Part shown: in pieces, positions 1-9,170 of the stretch
How positions within the stretch are numbered: the first letter of the stretch is position 1
Layout: every line of letters begins with the position of its first letter
NCBI RefSeq assembly: GCF_001969265.1
Contig: NZ_CP019304.1
Span: forward strand, 3,844,001 to 3,908,000
DNA length: 64,000 nt
Direction of reading: 5' to 3'
Source: Arthrobacter sp. QXT-31
Lineage (GTDB): Bacteria > Actinomycetota > Actinomycetes > Actinomycetales > Micrococcaceae
Position numbers and translations under genes: made by a program
The notes under the pieces: model-generated
Seen by the model: the letters and a program-made list of their open reading frames with translations, nothing else
Database searches by the model: none
Told to the model about the DNA's origin: nothing

Positions 1-100
1 CAATGGCTTCGGCCACGACTTTGGCCACAGCGTCAGCATCCTGAGCCGATTCCAGCACAATTTCACGGCCGACGTTCTGAATGCCGATCTTTACTTCCAC
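1..100 (-). CDS. DUF3107 family small protein (5' part only)
   Basis: The first 33 codons of a leftward gene that runs off the window edge. They read V-E-V-K-I-G-I-Q-N-V and continue with a run of short acidic and Ala residues, the N-terminus typical of the small actinobacterial DUF3107 family (M. tuberculosis Rv3208A, TB9.4). The GTG start at 100 is preceded by a GGGAGG ribosome site at about 6 bases. The gene lies just downstream of the TetR gene on the same strand, an arrangement also seen in mycobacteria, so the two may be cotranscribed. No biochemical function is known to me. Most of the protein lies outside the window. Confidence 0.75.
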   Translation of the reverse strand, partial: MEVKIGIQNVGREIVLESAQDADAVAKVVAEAI

Positions 101-156
101 AGCGGGGCCTCCCAGCCAGTCAAGGTTGAAATTTCAAAAGTAGTTTCAGTTGTAGT

Positions 157-825
157 CTAGGTCTCTTTGGGGAAGCGAGAGATTCCGCGCCAAGCTAAAC
201 GGTAAATCAGGTCGCTGGCCACATCGATGTCCAGGTTCCCGTCGGTTTCGAGCCAGTAGCGGGCGCTGACCTGGGCCATGCCCGCAAGGCCGCGTCCCAG
301 CAACTGGGCCTCCAGCAGCGGCAGCTTGGTGTCCTCGGCGATGACCCGGGCAATGGCCTCGGCAAACGTCTTGTTGAAGGTCTCCAGGCGCGAGCTGACG
401 TCGGCGTCGTTGATGAGGTCGGATTCGAACACCAGCCGGTGGGCCTGGTCGTCGCTGTCTATGAAGCTGAAGTAGGCGCGCATGACGGCCTTCACGCGCT
501 CCTTGTTGTCCGTGGTGGAGTTCATGGCCCCAAGCATCAGCGCGGTCAGCGCCTCGAGGTGGCTGTCCAGCAGGGCAAGGTAAAGCTCCCGCTTCGACGG
601 AAAGTGCTGGTAGAGCACAGGCTTGCTGACGTGGGCCGTCTCCGCGATCTCGTCCATCGCGGCACCGTGGTAGCCATTGGCGACGAAAACCTCCTGGGCG
701 GCGGCCAGCAGCTGGGCCCGGCGTTCATCGCGCGGCAGCCTGGCGGAACGCTGGCCGGCGGGGCGGGCCTGGCCGGCATTGGATTGCGCGGCCTGAGTTC
801 GATCAACCGGTGCATGATGAACCAC
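157..825 (-). CDS. TetR-family transcriptional regulator
   Basis: One-component DNA-binding repressor of the TetR class. The N-terminal helix-turn-helix is clear: RRAQLLAAAQEVF, then GAAMDEIAETAHVSKPVLYQHFPSKREL, the canonical family signature ending in a YxHFxSK motif. The remaining roughly 130 residues are the helical ligand and dimer domain, with no recognisable ligand class. I place the start at GTG 825, which has a GAAAGAAGG ribosome site about 6 bases upstream. An in-frame GTG at 858 would add 11 residues but has no good ribosome site. The gene is divergent from moeZ across a spacer holding two small palindromes. It is the positional counterpart of M. tuberculosis Rv3208. Its regulatory target is unknown; autoregulation is an inference. 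Confidence 0.88.
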   Translation of the reverse strand: MVHHAPVDRTQAAQSNAGQARPAGQRSARLPRDERRAQLLAAAQEVFVANGYHGAAMDEIAETAHVSKPVLYQHFPSKRELYLALLDSHLEALTALMLGAMNSTTDNKERVKAVMRAYFSFIDSDDQAHRLVFESDLINDADVSSRLETFNKTFAEAIARVIAEDTKLPLLEAQLLGRGLAGMAQVSARYWLETDGNLDIDVASDLIYRLAWRGISRFPKET

Positions 826-859
826 TGTTGGCCTTCTTTCCTTTGCAGTTAACTTCACT

Positions 860-904
860 TTACCCGGGGGTAATATGACCGCGCGGTATCTTCAGGCATA
901 CATT
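860..904. promoter_or_regulatory. tetR-moeZ divergent promoter region with two palindromes
   Basis: The spacer holds a TTACCC-GG-GGGTAA inverted repeat (860-873) and a perfect 10-base palindrome ACCGCGCGGT (878-887). On the plus strand a possible moeZ promoter is ATGACC (875-880), 18 bases, TACATT (899-904). The -10 ends five bases before the moeZ ATG, so that mRNA may be almost leaderless. On the minus strand CATATT (877-872) could serve as the tetR -10. The palindromes overlap both promoters and are candidate TetR sites. This rests on reading alone. Confidence 0.4.
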
Positions 905-909
905 GAAGT

Positions 910-2109
910 ATGGCTTCTCCGTCCACCGCAAATACAGTCCGCACGCTCCCGGGTCCCCTCGTTGATCCCGGGCCTGCGCTTTCCACCGAAGAGGTGGAGC
1001 GGTATTCCCGGCACCTCATCATTCCCGAAATCGGCGCTGTCGGCCAAAGACGGCTGAAGAACGCGCGCGTACTGGTCATCGGGGCGGGCGGCCTGGGCTC
1101 GCCGGCGCTGCTCTACCTTGCCGCCGCCGGTGTGGGAACCATCGGGATTATCGATGACGACTCCGTGGACCTGAGCAACCTGCAGCGGCAGATCATCCAC
1201 GGCACGCGGGACGTCGGTCGGCCCAAGATCGAGTCCGCCCGGGACGCCATCGCGGAACTGAACCCGCTGGTGGACGTCCGCCTGCACAACACCAGGCTCG
1301 ATGCTTCCAACGCGCTGGAGCTTTTCGCCGGCTACGACCTCATCCTGGACGGGGCGGACAACTTCGCCACGCGCTACCTCGTGAACGACGCCGCCGCCAT
1401 CCTCGGCAAGCCCTACGTGTGGGGATCGATCTTCCGCTTCGACGGGCAGGTCAGCGTCTTCTGGGAGCAGCACGGGCCCACGTACCGGGACCTCTATCCG
1501 GAAGCGCCGCCGGCCGGTGAAGTGCCCTCGTGCGGCGAGGGCGGCGTCTTCGGGATGCTGTGCGCGGCGGTCGGATCGCTCATGGTGACCGAGGCCGTCA
1601 AGCTGATTACCGGCGTCGGGCGTTCCCTGCTGGGCCGGGTGGCGCTGTACGACGCCCTGGGCGGCAGCTGGCGCGAGATCAGGGTGGCCAAGGACCCCAA
1701 CGCCCCCCGGATCACCGAGCTGACCGACTACGAGGCGTTCTGCGGCATCGCGCCGGCGGAAACCACCGACACCGAACACACCGTGACGGCGACCCAGCTG
1801 GCTACGATGCTGGCCTCGCGGCAGGCCGGACTGAAGGACTTCGACCTCGTGGACGTGCGCGAGGCGGGGGAGTACGACATTGTGCGGATTGACGGTTCGG
1901 TGCTGATCCCGCAGGGGCGCATCCTCTCCGGCGAGGCGTGGGGCGAGCTGCCGCAGGACAAGGACATCGTGTTCCACTGCAAGGCCGGGACACGCTCGGC
2001 CGCCGTGCTGGCCGCCGCCCGGAAGGCCGGCTACCAGCGCGTCAGCCATCTCGACGGCGGCATCCTCGCCTGGGTGCGGGACGTGGAGCCCCAGAAGCCC
2101 GTCTACTGA
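910..2109 (+). CDS. moeZ: MoeZ: ThiF/MoeB-type adenylyltransferase fused to a rhodanese domain
   Basis: Activates the C-terminal Gly of sulfur-carrier proteins (MoaD, ThiS, CysO-like) by adenylation, then transfers sulfur from its rhodanese domain, feeding molybdopterin and related sulfur chemistry in the cytoplasm. Residues about 25-265 are the E1-like domain, with nucleotide loop GAGGLGSP, DxDxVDLSNLQRQ, the conserved DGADNFATRYLVND and CGEGGVFGMLC. Residues about 290-395 are the rhodanese domain with active-site loop HCKAGTRSA, Cys followed by a basic loop. The length of 399 residues is normal for MoeZ. The order TetR, then divergent moeZ, is the M. tuberculosis Rv3208/Rv3206c arrangement. 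moeB-only or ThiF naming is possible, but the fusion favours MoeZ. Confidence 0.93.
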   Translation: MASPSTANTVRTLPGPLVDPGPALSTEEVERYSRHLIIPEIGAVGQRRLKNARVLVIGAGGLGSPALLYLAAAGVGTIGIIDDDSVDLSNLQRQIIHGTRDVGRPKIESARDAIAELNPLVDVRLHNTRLDASNALELFAGYDLILDGADNFATRYLVNDAAAILGKPYVWGSIFRFDGQVSVFWEQHGPTYRDLYPEAPPAGEVPSCGEGGVFGMLCAAVGSLMVTEAVKLITGVGRSLLGRVALYDALGGSWREIRVAKDPNAPRITELTDYEAFCGIAPAETTDTEHTVTATQLATMLASRQAGLKDFDLVDVREAGEYDIVRIDGSVLIPQGRILSGEAWGELPQDKDIVFHCKAGTRSAAVLAAARKAGYQRVSHLDGGILAWVRDVEPQKPVY

Positions 2110-2113
2110 GCAG

Positions 2114-2131
2114 CCGCGGGGCTGCCCGCGG
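2114..2131. terminator. hairpin between convergent moeZ and the Tat-signal gene
   Basis: CCGCGGG-GCTG-CCCGCGG forms a perfect 7-bp GC stem with a 4-base loop. It lies exactly in the 23-base gap between the two convergent stop codons, so it could end transcription from both sides. There is no T tract, so it would be a weak or factor-assisted terminator. Confidence 0.4.
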
Positions 2132-2132
2132 A

Positions 2133-2816
2133 CTATGACGACATCCTCGCGAGCGTCAACAGCGGCAGGGCAAGGCTCCGGGCCTCGTCGTCCAGCCCCG
2201 TGTACTCCACTTCCATGGCCAGCGAATCGTGCGGGGCCAGGTAGCTGATCCAGACCTGCTCTGTGGCGCCGGCGGCAATCGTTCCCGGGCCCCGGTCGGC
2301 GTCCTGCGGGGCCACGGTGATGCCGGAGGGCAGCAGCTTGAGGCGCAGCTGTCCGGGGCTGAACAGGACCGGCTCGGGGCGGACATTCGTGATCGCCACT
2401 TCCAGCACGACGACGTCGCCCCAGGTGAAGTTTCCCGGTTGGGGCCAGCCGGAGTCCAGGAGGGGAGCACCGTGGTGGCCGTCCCCTCCGGTGCCCTGGC
2501 GGCTGGAGATGCGCTGGATTCCGGGCTGGCCCGCGGCGGCGGCCCGGCGGGCACCGTCGGTGACCTGCGAGATTGCCGCGGCGAGCGGCGTGGCGGCAGG
2601 CAGGCCCTGGGCATCGAGCCTGGCGAGGCGGCCGGCGTCGACCAGTGAGAGGGTTCCGAAGGGTGTGTCTAGGCCCTTTCCGCTGCCCGGCCGGCTGCGG
2701 GAGACCACGCCGTAGGTTCCGCCGCCCACCAGCAGGAGCGCTCCGCCTCCCACGATCAGTCCGAATTGCCGGCGGCTCAGGGGCGGGACGGCAGGGGCCG
2801 GTGACGGAAAATTCAT
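2133..2816 (-). CDS. Tat-signal exported protein of unknown function
   Basis: A 227-residue protein with a twin-arginine export signal: Pro-rich N-region, SRRQFG motif at about residue 14, then a hydrophobic Gly/Leu/Val stretch (about 20-37). The rest has no enzyme motif that I recognise. The C-terminal 110 residues are beta-rich (VVVLEVAITNVRPEPVLFSP, then a line ending in ISYLAPHDSLAMEVEYTG), like the immunoglobulin-fold accessory domains (DUF4352/telokin-like) found in secreted Gram-positive proteins. It sits alone, convergent with moeZ and upstream of the hemA tail on the same strand. Function unknown; export across the membrane is the only firm inference. Confidence 0.75.
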   Translation of the reverse strand: MNFPSPAPAVPPLSRRQFGLIVGGGALLLVGGGTYGVVSRSRPGSGKGLDTPFGTLSLVDAGRLARLDAQGLPAATPLAAAISQVTDGARRAAAAGQPGIQRISSRQGTGGDGHHGAPLLDSGWPQPGNFTWGDVVVLEVAITNVRPEPVLFSPGQLRLKLLPSGITVAPQDADRGPGTIAAGATEQVWISYLAPHDSLAMEVEYTGLDDEARSLALPLLTLARMSS

Positions 2817-2930
2817 GGCTGCTCCCCAATATGGTTTTCACGGGCAACATCCATGCTCCCCGGGCAGCCTATGGAAAGCTTGTGGGGTCCTGTTTGTCAG
2901 AACATACGGTGTGTTCGGAAAAGACGCCGG

Positions 2931-4286
2931 CTAGGCAGAATTGCGGCGTTCGCCGTCCTGCGCAGCGGCTGACGTTCCGACGCCGAGCGCAGTGTGGTCA
3001 ACGGGGCACTCGGCCTTGGCCGCCGCTGCGGGCTGCTCCACCGTGATGCCGTACAGGGTTTCCAGGGCTGCGACGTAGTCGTCCTGCTGGCCGTTGGACG
3101 CGAGTTCGCGGGCCCGGACGGTGGGGACATGGAGCAGCTGCTTGACCATCCGGCGCAATGCGAACTCCACCTCCTCGGCCGCGGCGGTGCACCCGTGCCG
3201 GGCGCGCACCTTTTCCATCTCCGCGTCGAGCACGCTCATGGTGTGGCGGCGGAGGGCCACAATTGCCGAGTCCACGGACCGTGCCTCGCGCTCCTGTTCA
3301 AACGCCTGGGCGGCGCCGGAAACAATGCTGCTGGCCTGGGCGAGCGACTCCGCCTGCTCCTGGGGTGCAGCGAGCCGTACAGACTCCAGCGTGAGCAGCT
3401 CCACGCCGTCGAGCTCTCCGACGGCGGGATCGAAATCGTGGGTGAGCGCCAGGTCGATGGCGATCAGCGGCTGGGTGGATCCGGCACGGACCTGGGCGAG
3501 CTCGGCAGCTTCCACCCGGGTGTCCGAGCCGCTGCAGCCGATCATGACGTCGGCGGCGGCGACAGCAGCGTGCAGGGTGTCGCCGTCGAGGGCGGTTCCG
3601 CCCCTGGTTGCCACGAAGGTGGCGGCGCGGCCCGATGATGAGAACACCGAGATATCGCGGCAGCCGCGTTCGCGCAGCAGCGCCATGGTGGCCCCGGCGT
3701 AGGCGCCGGTACCGAACACCACGACCTTCTTCTTCGACCAGTCGGGCTCTTCCGAAAGGTCGGTGGCGAGGTCGAGTGCCACGGAGACGATGGACAGGCC
3801 GCGGGAGCCGAGGGCGGTCTGCGCGCCGACGTCCTTGGCGGTCTTGGAGGCGGCCTGGAAGAGCCGGACCAGCCCGGCGCTGGCCGTGCCCTCGTGCTGG
3901 GCGGTGATCAGGGCCCGGCGCACCTGCCCGGCGATCTCGCGTTCGCCGACCACCGCGGAGTCGAGCCCGGAGCTCACGGCAAACAAGTGCTGGGTGACCT
4001 CGGGCCCGGTGTGAGTGCTGAATGACCGGGACACGAGCTGCTCGCTGAGTCCGCTGGTTTCGCTGATCTGGCCCACCAGGGCGGCGCGTGCGGCCTCTAC
4101 GTCGTCGGCGTGCGGTGCCTCGCCGTAGATTTCGTAGCGGTTGCAGGTGGCAAGGACCACCGCGCCCTTGACCGCCGGGGAACCGGCGAGGGCGGACGTG
4201 GCAATGCCAGAAGAACCGTTGCTCAGCTGAGCAACGGTTTCGAGGTCGATGTCGGCGTGTGTAGCCACCAATGAGAAAAGAACCAC
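2931..4286 (-). CDS. hemA: Glutamyl-tRNA reductase
   Basis: Reduces glutamyl-tRNA(Glu) with NADPH to glutamate-1-semialdehyde, the first committed step of C5-pathway tetrapyrrole synthesis. The nucleophilic Cys is Cys48 in ATCNRYEIY. The family signature [20 protein letters not shown] follows, then the NADPH domain ([11 protein letters not shown]) and a C-terminal dimerisation helix region. The GTG start at 4286 gives 451 residues beginning [10 protein letters not shown], matching Arthrobacter homologues as I recall them. The reading frame stays open far upstream but without family similarity. hemA is the only heme gene on this strand, divergent from hemE. The C-terminus carries a short Ala/Asp/Glu-rich tail. 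HemA is commonly controlled by heme-dependent turnover; nothing in the sequence shows this directly. Confidence 0.96.
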   Translation of the reverse strand: MVLFSLVATHADIDLETVAQLSNGSSGIATSALAGSPAVKGAVVLATCNRYEIYGEAPHADDVEAARAALVGQISETSGLSEQLVSRSFSTHTGPEVTQHLFAVSSGLDSAVVGEREIAGQVRRALITAQHEGTASAGLVRLFQAASKTAKDVGAQTALGSRGLSIVSVALDLATDLSEEPDWSKKKVVVFGTGAYAGATMALLRERGCRDISVFSSSGRAATFVATRGGTALDGDTLHAAVAAADVMIGCSGSDTRVEAAELAQVRAGSTQPLIAIDLALTHDFDPAVGELDGVELLTLESVRLAAPQEQAESLAQASSIVSGAAQAFEQEREARSVDSAIVALRRHTMSVLDAEMEKVRARHGCTAAAEEVEFALRRMVKQLLHVPTVRARELASNGQQDDYVAALETLYGITVEQPAAAAKAECPVDHTALGVGTSAAAQDGERRNSA

Positions 4287-4445
4287 AGCAGGACCATCAT
4301 AGCTTTTTCGCAAAGGCGTAGAACAACCCTTCAAACGGATAGGAGCTTTCCATCCCTGTGATTCCTGACACGCACCGGAGGATGCTGCTGCCGGGCGACA
4401 AGCTGTCGTTATCTTTTGGGGACTATTTTGGGCACAATCAAAGGC
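4287..4445. other. hemA-hemE divergent intergenic region
   Basis: A 159-base spacer holding the promoters for both arms of the heme cluster. It is less GC-rich near hemE, with TATTTT about 20 bases before the start (4424-4429) as a possible -10 element. I see no riboswitch fold, no DtxR/IdeR-type box and no strong dyad. A TTG at 4416 in frame with hemE could add 10 residues but lacks family support. Confidence 0.35.
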
Positions 4446-5540
4446 ATGACTTCTAGCGCTGTAACCCCCGCCGGTACCGGACTCGACGCAGGCCATCCGC
4501 TTCGCGACGGACGCACTGCAGACTCTCCGCTGATTACGGCTTACCGCGGCGGCAAGCCGAGCCGCCGCCCGGTGTGGTTCATGCGCCAGGCGGGCCGTTC
4601 CCTGCCGGAGTACCTGAAGGTCCGCGAAGGCGTCGCCATGCTGGACTCCTGCCTGCGGCCCGAGCTTGCCTCCGAAATCACCCTGCAGCCGGTGCGCCGC
4701 CACGACGTGGACGCCGGCATCTTCTTCTCCGACATCGTCATTCCGCTCAAGCTGGCCGGCGTCGGCGTTGACATCGTCCCGGGCGTGGGGCCGGTCCTGG
4801 ACAAGCCCGTGCGGACCGCCGCCGATGTGGCGGCCCTGCCCCGCCTGACCGAGGAGTCGCTGGAACCCATCCGGGAAGCCGTCCGGCTCACCGTGGAGCA
4901 GCTCGGCAAGACCCCCCTGATCGGTTTTGCCGGCGCGCCCTTCACGCTGGCGGCCTACATGGTGGAGGGCCGTCCCTCCCGCGACCACCTTGGTCCCCGC
5001 ACCATGATGCACGCCGACCCCGAGACGTGGACGGCGCTGGCCAACTGGGCCGCGGACGCCTCCGGCCTGTTCCTGCGCGCCCAGCTGGAGGCCGGCGCCT
5101 CCGCAGGCCAGCTGTTTGACTCCTGGGCCGGTTCCCTGGGCCTGGCCGACTACAGCCGCTTCGTCGCCGCGGCCTCGTCCCGCGCCCTGGACCACGTCCG
5201 TGACCTGGGCGCGCCGCTGGTCCATTTCGGCACCGGAACCTCGGAGCTTCTGGTGGCCATGCGTGACGTCGGTGTTGACGTGGTGGGTGTGGACTACCGG
5301 CTGCCGCTGGAGGAGGCCAACCGCAGGCTGGGCGGCACCGTCCCGCTGCAGGGCAATATCGATCCTGCCCTGCTGTCCGCCCCGTGGGAGGTCCTTGAGG
5401 CGCACGTCCGCGAAGTCATCGCATCCGGTGCGGCGGCCCCCGGCCACGTCCTGAACCTTGGCCACGGCGTACCGCCGGAGACGGACCCGGATGTCCTGAC
5501 GCGCGTCGTCGAACTCATCCACTCCATCTCCCCGGAGTAA
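4446..5540 (+). CDS. hemE: Uroporphyrinogen III decarboxylase
   Basis: Decarboxylates the four acetate side chains of uroporphyrinogen III to give coproporphyrinogen III; cytoplasmic, cofactor-free. Diagnostic motifs are the N-terminal [15 protein letters not shown] (substrate-binding Arg residues), [16 protein letters not shown], the QLFDSWAG stretch and [10 protein letters not shown] near the C-terminus. The 364-residue length is normal. I chose ATG 4446 over an upstream in-frame TTG at 4416. It heads the rightward heme run, with the hemY start only 5 bases after its stop, so the two are surely cotranscribed. Confidence 0.97.
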   Translation: MTSSAVTPAGTGLDAGHPLRDGRTADSPLITAYRGGKPSRRPVWFMRQAGRSLPEYLKVREGVAMLDSCLRPELASEITLQPVRRHDVDAGIFFSDIVIPLKLAGVGVDIVPGVGPVLDKPVRTAADVAALPRLTEESLEPIREAVRLTVEQLGKTPLIGFAGAPFTLAAYMVEGRPSRDHLGPRTMMHADPETWTALANWAADASGLFLRAQLEAGASAGQLFDSWAGSLGLADYSRFVAAASSRALDHVRDLGAPLVHFGTGTSELLVAMRDVGVDVVGVDYRLPLEEANRRLGGTVPLQGNIDPALLSAPWEVLEAHVREVIASGAAAPGHVLNLGHGVPPETDPDVLTRVVELIHSISPE

Positions 5541-5545
5541 GGGCA

Positions 5546-7051
5546 GTGGCTGCAGGCAGTCCCTCGCTGGCCGGACGTACGGCACTGGTGGTCGGCGGCG
5601 GCATCTCCGGGCTCCTGGCCGCCCGGGAACTCGCCCGCGCCGGCCTCAGCACCACAGTGCTGGAAGCCGCCGATGCGTGGGGAGGCTGCGTAGGCCGGCA
5701 CGATGTGGCCGGGCTGACCCTGGACAGCGGGGCCGAGTCGTTTGCCACCCGCTCCACCGCCGTGGCCGACCTGGCCGCTGAACTGGGACTGGGCGGCCAC
5801 ATCGTTGCCCCGCGCCCTGGCGGCGCCTGGGTGCAGCTGCCTGGCGGAGCCCGGGAACTTCCCAAGACCGGTGTGCTGGGCATCCCGGCCAATCCCTGGG
5901 ACCCGGAAGTCCGCCGCTCCCTGGGCCTGGGCGGCTCCCTGCGTGCCTCGCTGGACAAACTGCTGCCCGCCTCCGTGGGAACCGGGGGCGAAGTTTCCAG
6001 CGTCTCGGCGCTGGTGCGGGCACGGATGGGCCGCCGCGTCCTCGAGCGGCTCGTCGAGCCGGTGGTGGGCGGCGTGCATTCCGCCGACCCCGGGCTGCTC
6101 GACGTCGACATGGTGGCCCCGGGCCTCCGGGCCGGGATCACCCGGCACGGCTCGCTGGCAGCGGCCGTCGCCGCCCAGCGCAAGGGAACAGGAACGCCGG
6201 ACGGCCCGGCACAGGGTTCCCCAACGCAACCCGCGGCAACGTCCGGCAAGCCCGCCAAGGCGGGCTCCGCCGTCGCCGGGCTGAAGGGCGGCATGCACAC
6301 CCTCGTCACGGAGCTGGTGGCCGACCTCCGGGCGCGCGGCGTGCAGCTGCTGCCCGGGACGGCAGCAACGGCAGTTGCGCGGACCCCGGACGGCTGGAAG
6401 GTAACGGCGGGGGAGGGCAGCTATACGGGCGATGTATTGGTGGTCGCCCTGGACGGGCCGTCGGCAATACAGCTCCTCGGTGCAGCGGTCCCGGCCCTGG
6501 CCGCCCATCAGCCCGGACCGGGACCTCTGGTCAAGCTCGTGACACTCGTTGTTGATCTCCCCGCGCTCGACAGGCGTCCGCGTGGCACCGGAATTCTGGT
6601 GGCGCCGCAAACGGAAGGCATCAGGGCGAAGGCCCTCACCCACGCCACCGGCAAGTGGGACTGGGTAGCGGAAGCGGCCGGACGCGGACGGCACGTGCTG
6701 CGCCTGTCCTACGGACGCAGCGAGGGTGCGCCGGCTGAGTCCGTGGACACCGGGACGGGACCGGAGCCGGCAAGGGACGAGGAACTGCTTGACATGGCTT
6801 TGCAGGATGCGTCAGCGCTGCTGACGGTGCCCGTCACACGGGAGGCCCTGGTGGACTGGGACGTCGTCAGCTGGGCCGGGGCACTGCCCTTTGCGGCTGT
6901 GGGGCACCGCCAGCGGGTCGCCGAGGTGCGGCAGGTCTGCGCGGGTATTGACGGACTGCTGATGGTCGGCGGCTGGCTGGCCGGCAACGGGTTGGCGGCC
7001 GTAGTGGCCGACACCAAGAAGCAGCTCGCCGGCTTCCTGACGCGGGGCTGA
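5546..7051 (+). CDS. hemY: Coproporphyrinogen III oxidase, HemY/CgoX type
   Basis: FAD enzyme of the PPOX family. In Gram-positive bacteria with HemQ this oxidises coproporphyrinogen III to coproporphyrin III rather than making protoporphyrin. The Rossmann loop [19 protein letters not shown] is at residues 14-32, and the C-terminal FAD closure [19 protein letters not shown] is present. The 501-residue length fits HemY, with an Ala/Pro/Gly-rich insert at about 213-240 that looks like a linker. The GTG start lies 5 bases after hemE. With HemH and HemQ next and no HemN or HemF seen in the window, the coproporphyrin-dependent route is the supported reading. The older name is protoporphyrinogen oxidase (hemG/hemY). 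Confidence 0.92.
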   Translation: MAAGSPSLAGRTALVVGGGISGLLAARELARAGLSTTVLEAADAWGGCVGRHDVAGLTLDSGAESFATRSTAVADLAAELGLGGHIVAPRPGGAWVQLPGGARELPKTGVLGIPANPWDPEVRRSLGLGGSLRASLDKLLPASVGTGGEVSSVSALVRARMGRRVLERLVEPVVGGVHSADPGLLDVDMVAPGLRAGITRHGSLAAAVAAQRKGTGTPDGPAQGSPTQPAATSGKPAKAGSAVAGLKGGMHTLVTELVADLRARGVQLLPGTAATAVARTPDGWKVTAGEGSYTGDVLVVALDGPSAIQLLGAAVPALAAHQPGPGPLVKLVTLVVDLPALDRRPRGTGILVAPQTEGIRAKALTHATGKWDWVAEAAGRGRHVLRLSYGRSEGAPAESVDTGTGPEPARDEELLDMALQDASALLTVPVTREALVDWDVVSWAGALPFAAVGHRQRVAEVRQVCAGIDGLLMVGGWLAGNGLAAVVADTKKQLAGFLTRG

Positions 7052-7085
7052 AGCGAGGGTCTCCGGGGCTGAAGCGAAGGCCTCC
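7044..7085. repeat. 21-base tandem repeat spanning the hemY stop codon
   Basis: Two consecutive 21-base units, 7044-7064 and 7065-7085, start GGGGCTGAAGCGA and differ at only two positions. The first contains the hemY TGA (7049-7051). Because the unit is a multiple of three, the second copy repeats the stop in the same frame. This looks like a local slippage duplication. Confidence 0.7.
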
Positions 7086-7197
7086 GGGGCAGCCCGGAGC
7101 GTCCCTGGAGGCAGCTTCCCTGGCGCCCGCGATACCTGCCCGCAGGGGCCGCCCGCAAGTTTTCCCTGGCGCGAAATTGTGTTTAGGGTCGATGACT

Positions 7198-8394
7198 ATG
7201 GTCAATCAGAAGTCCGATGGTTTTCGTTCGCTGACTGGTTTCCATGGGGGGCTTCGGCGCGGCACAGCAGCAGCTGCGTTCGGAGCGGTACTGGTCTTGT
7301 CCGCAGGTGTTCCTGCATCCACCGCTGCCGCGGCCGAGGTGCCTGCGTCCGGCCTGCTGGGGGATTCGGAGCAGTCCGGCACAGCTGACGGAACGGCTCT
7401 GGAGGCCACCGTCGACGCCGCTGGCCTCGAAGCCTGGGCCGCGGCCGCACTGTCGAATGCCGCACTGTCGAACCACGGCAAGGGCGAGGGCAAGTCGAAC
7501 CGCGACGGCGTTAAGTCGGACGAAGACGCGTCGAACGGCGGCACATCGGATGCAAGTACGTCGGACGCAGGTACGTCGGACGGCGGATCAGCCCAGCCTT
7601 CCGAGCCCTCTCCCACGGACGGGCCTTCGCCGTCCGAATCGCTGCCGCCGTCGCTGGCGCCGCTGGTTCCCTCGCCGGTTCCCTCCGTAACGCTCACGGC
7701 CAGCCCGACGCCGGACCCGTCGATCACGGCCTCGGCAACGCCCACGGAGCCGGCTCCGGCGCCGTCCGATCCCGGTGATACCGAGCCGGCGCCCTCGTCA
7801 GAGCCCACTTCTCCGGAGGCGGTAGCGCCTTCCCGGCCGTCGAGGCCGTCAGGCTCTCCTGAAGCCCCTGCGCCTGCCGAAACACAGACCTCCGGGACGC
7901 CGTCCTCATCGGGCACCTCAACGTCGTCGCCGTCGGGAACGCCGTCGGAGCCGGGCAGCTGGACCGGGCCGTCGGGCAGCTGGTCGGGATCGCCGGCGGA
8001 AACCGGTGGCTCCCCGGCACGCCAGGCTCCGGCCGGAGCGCCGGGAGCTTCAGGATCCGGAACTGCCGGAGCCCCGGCGCCAGCCACGGGTGACTCCGCG
8101 GCGACCACCGAAACCGCCGCTGCCGAGGCCAACCCGTTCAAGGCGATCATGGGCCTGTCCGGCGGCGCAGGCCTCAGGGGACGCTCGGCCGGAGTCTGGG
8201 GCTCGGCGCAGCTCGCCGGCCCCAACAACATGGCCACGATCAGCTCGCCGTATATGCAGGGACCGGCCGAAAGCGCGGTCCTGGGCGTGTCACAAAACGG
8301 GACCATTGCTCCGCAGGTGTGGTGGGGGGCCGGGCTGCTGGCCCTCGCCGGAGCGGCCGGAGTGGCCGCCGTCCGGATCCGCCGGTCGCTGTGA
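7198..8394 (+). CDS. Exported Pro/Ser/Thr-rich protein with C-terminal membrane anchor
   Basis: A 398-residue protein I do not recognise by family. It has a signal peptide (Arg-containing N-region, hydrophobic core AAAFGAVLVLSAGVPAST, AAA cleavage region at about 45). A long low-complexity region rich in Ser, Pro, Thr, Gly and Ala (about 100-310) follows, containing SDA/SDG repeats and typical of wall-spanning or glycosylated linkers. A short ordered segment and a C-terminal hydrophobic helix (WWGAGLLALAGAAGVAAV) followed by RIRRSL close it. That layout resembles LPXTG-like anchors, but no LPXTG is present. ATG 7198 was chosen because AGGG lies 9 bases upstream; ATG 7192 and TTG 7177 are alternatives. 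It interrupts the heme genes between hemY and hemQ, and a heme-related role is untested. Confidence 0.75.
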   Translation: MVNQKSDGFRSLTGFHGGLRRGTAAAAFGAVLVLSAGVPASTAAAAEVPASGLLGDSEQSGTADGTALEATVDAAGLEAWAAAALSNAALSNHGKGEGKSNRDGVKSDEDASNGGTSDASTSDAGTSDGGSAQPSEPSPTDGPSPSESLPPSLAPLVPSPVPSVTLTASPTPDPSITASATPTEPAPAPSDPGDTEPAPSSEPTSPEAVAPSRPSRPSGSPEAPAPAETQTSGTPSSSGTSTSSPSGTPSEPGSWTGPSGSWSGSPAETGGSPARQAPAGAPGASGSGTAGAPAPATGDSAATTETAAAEANPFKAIMGLSGGAGLRGRSAGVWGSAQLAGPNNMATISSPYMQGPAESAVLGVSQNGTIAPQVWWGAGLLALAGAAGVAAVRIRRSL

Positions 8395-8402
8395 ACTTAG
8401 CC

Positions 8403-8423
8403 ACTTCTACGCAATGTAGAAGT
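8403..8423. promoter_or_regulatory. perfect inverted repeat upstream of hemQ
   Basis: ACTTCTAC-GCAAT-GTAGAAGT is a perfect 8-5-8 dyad, 9 bases after the preceding stop and 46 bases before hemQ. It is followed by TGAGTTTTT, so it could be a weak terminator for the exported-protein gene or an operator for the hemQ-hemH-hemC arm. Its AT-rich arms stand out in this GC-rich sequence. Confidence 0.45.
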
Positions 8424-8468
8424 TGAGTTTTTCGACTTAGGCCGCATGGAAGGGGCAGGATAGTAACC

Positions 8469-9170
8469 ATGAGCCACACTCCTGCCGAATCTGTCACCAA
8501 AACCGAAGAATCAGCCGAGCAGTTCTTCACCCTCTGGACCGTGTTCAAGCGCTCCGCCGAGGTCCTCCGCAGCGCCGATGCCGCAGAGGATTTCGACGCC
8601 CTGGTGGCGCGCCTGGCCGAGGCAGGGGTAGTCCACCGCGGAAGCTACGACGTTTCCGCCATGCGCGCCGACGCCGACGTTATGGTCTGGCTCCACGGCC
8701 CCAGGCCCGAGGCGCTGCAGCAGGCCATCCGTGACATCCGCCGCAGCAAGCTGTTCGCCGGAACGGAGCTTGTCTGGTCCGCCATGGGCGTGCACCGTGA
8801 GGCCGAGTTCGCCAAGAACCACACCCCGGCGTTCTCCCGCGGCGTGGAACCGGCTCAATGGCTGTGCGTCTACCCGTTCGTCCGCTCCTACGAGTGGTAC
8901 CTGCTGCCGGAGGACGAGCGCGGCAAGATGCTGCGCGACCACGGCCTGCTGGGCCGCGACTTCCCGCAGGTCATTTCCAACACCGTCTCCTCGTTCGCCC
9001 TCGGCGACTGGGAATGGATCCTCGGCCTGGAGGCGCCCGAGCTCGTTGACCTCGTGGACCTGATGCGCCACCTGCGTGCCACCGAAGCGCGCAACCACGT
9101 CCGCGAAGAGATCCCGTTCTACACCGGCCGCAGGATCTCGTCCGGCGAGATCGCCGAGGTCCTGGCATGA
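8469..9170 (+). CDS. hemQ: Coproheme decarboxylase (chlorite-dismutase family)
   Basis: Last enzyme of the coproporphyrin-dependent pathway. It uses peroxide to decarboxylate two propionates of coproheme, giving heme b. The 233-residue sequence is of the actinobacterial ChdC type. FVRSYEWYLLPEDER holds the probable catalytic Tyr, MLRDHGLLGRDF the probable proximal heme His, and AKNHTPAFSRG the probable distal His seen in actinobacterial enzymes. Residue roles are by family analogy. Its stop overlaps the hemH start by 4 bases (ATGA), so decarboxylase and ferrochelatase are translationally coupled. The presence of HemQ is what fixes the pathway type for this cluster. Confidence 0.95.
   Translation: MSHTPAESVTKTEESAEQFFTLWTVFKRSAEVLRSADAAEDFDALVARLAEAGVVHRGSYDVSAMRADADVMVWLHGPRPEALQQAIRDIRRSKLFAGTELVWSAMGVHREAEFAKNHTPAFSRGVEPAQWLCVYPFVRSYEWYLLPEDERGKMLRDHGLLGRDFPQVISNTVSSFALGDWEWILGLEAPELVDLVDLMRHLRATEARNHVREEIPFYTGRRISSGEIAEVLA

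Noticed and set aside
892..2850. Long open frame on the minus strand opposite moeZ
   Set aside because: GC-rich shadow frame: the plus strand has a full MoeZ with all motifs, and the minus product is Arg/Gly/His-rich with no domain.
4287..5585. Upstream extension of the hemA frame across the hemE region
   Set aside because: The product there has no homology to HemA and lies opposite hemE; the GTG at 4286 begins the family sequence.
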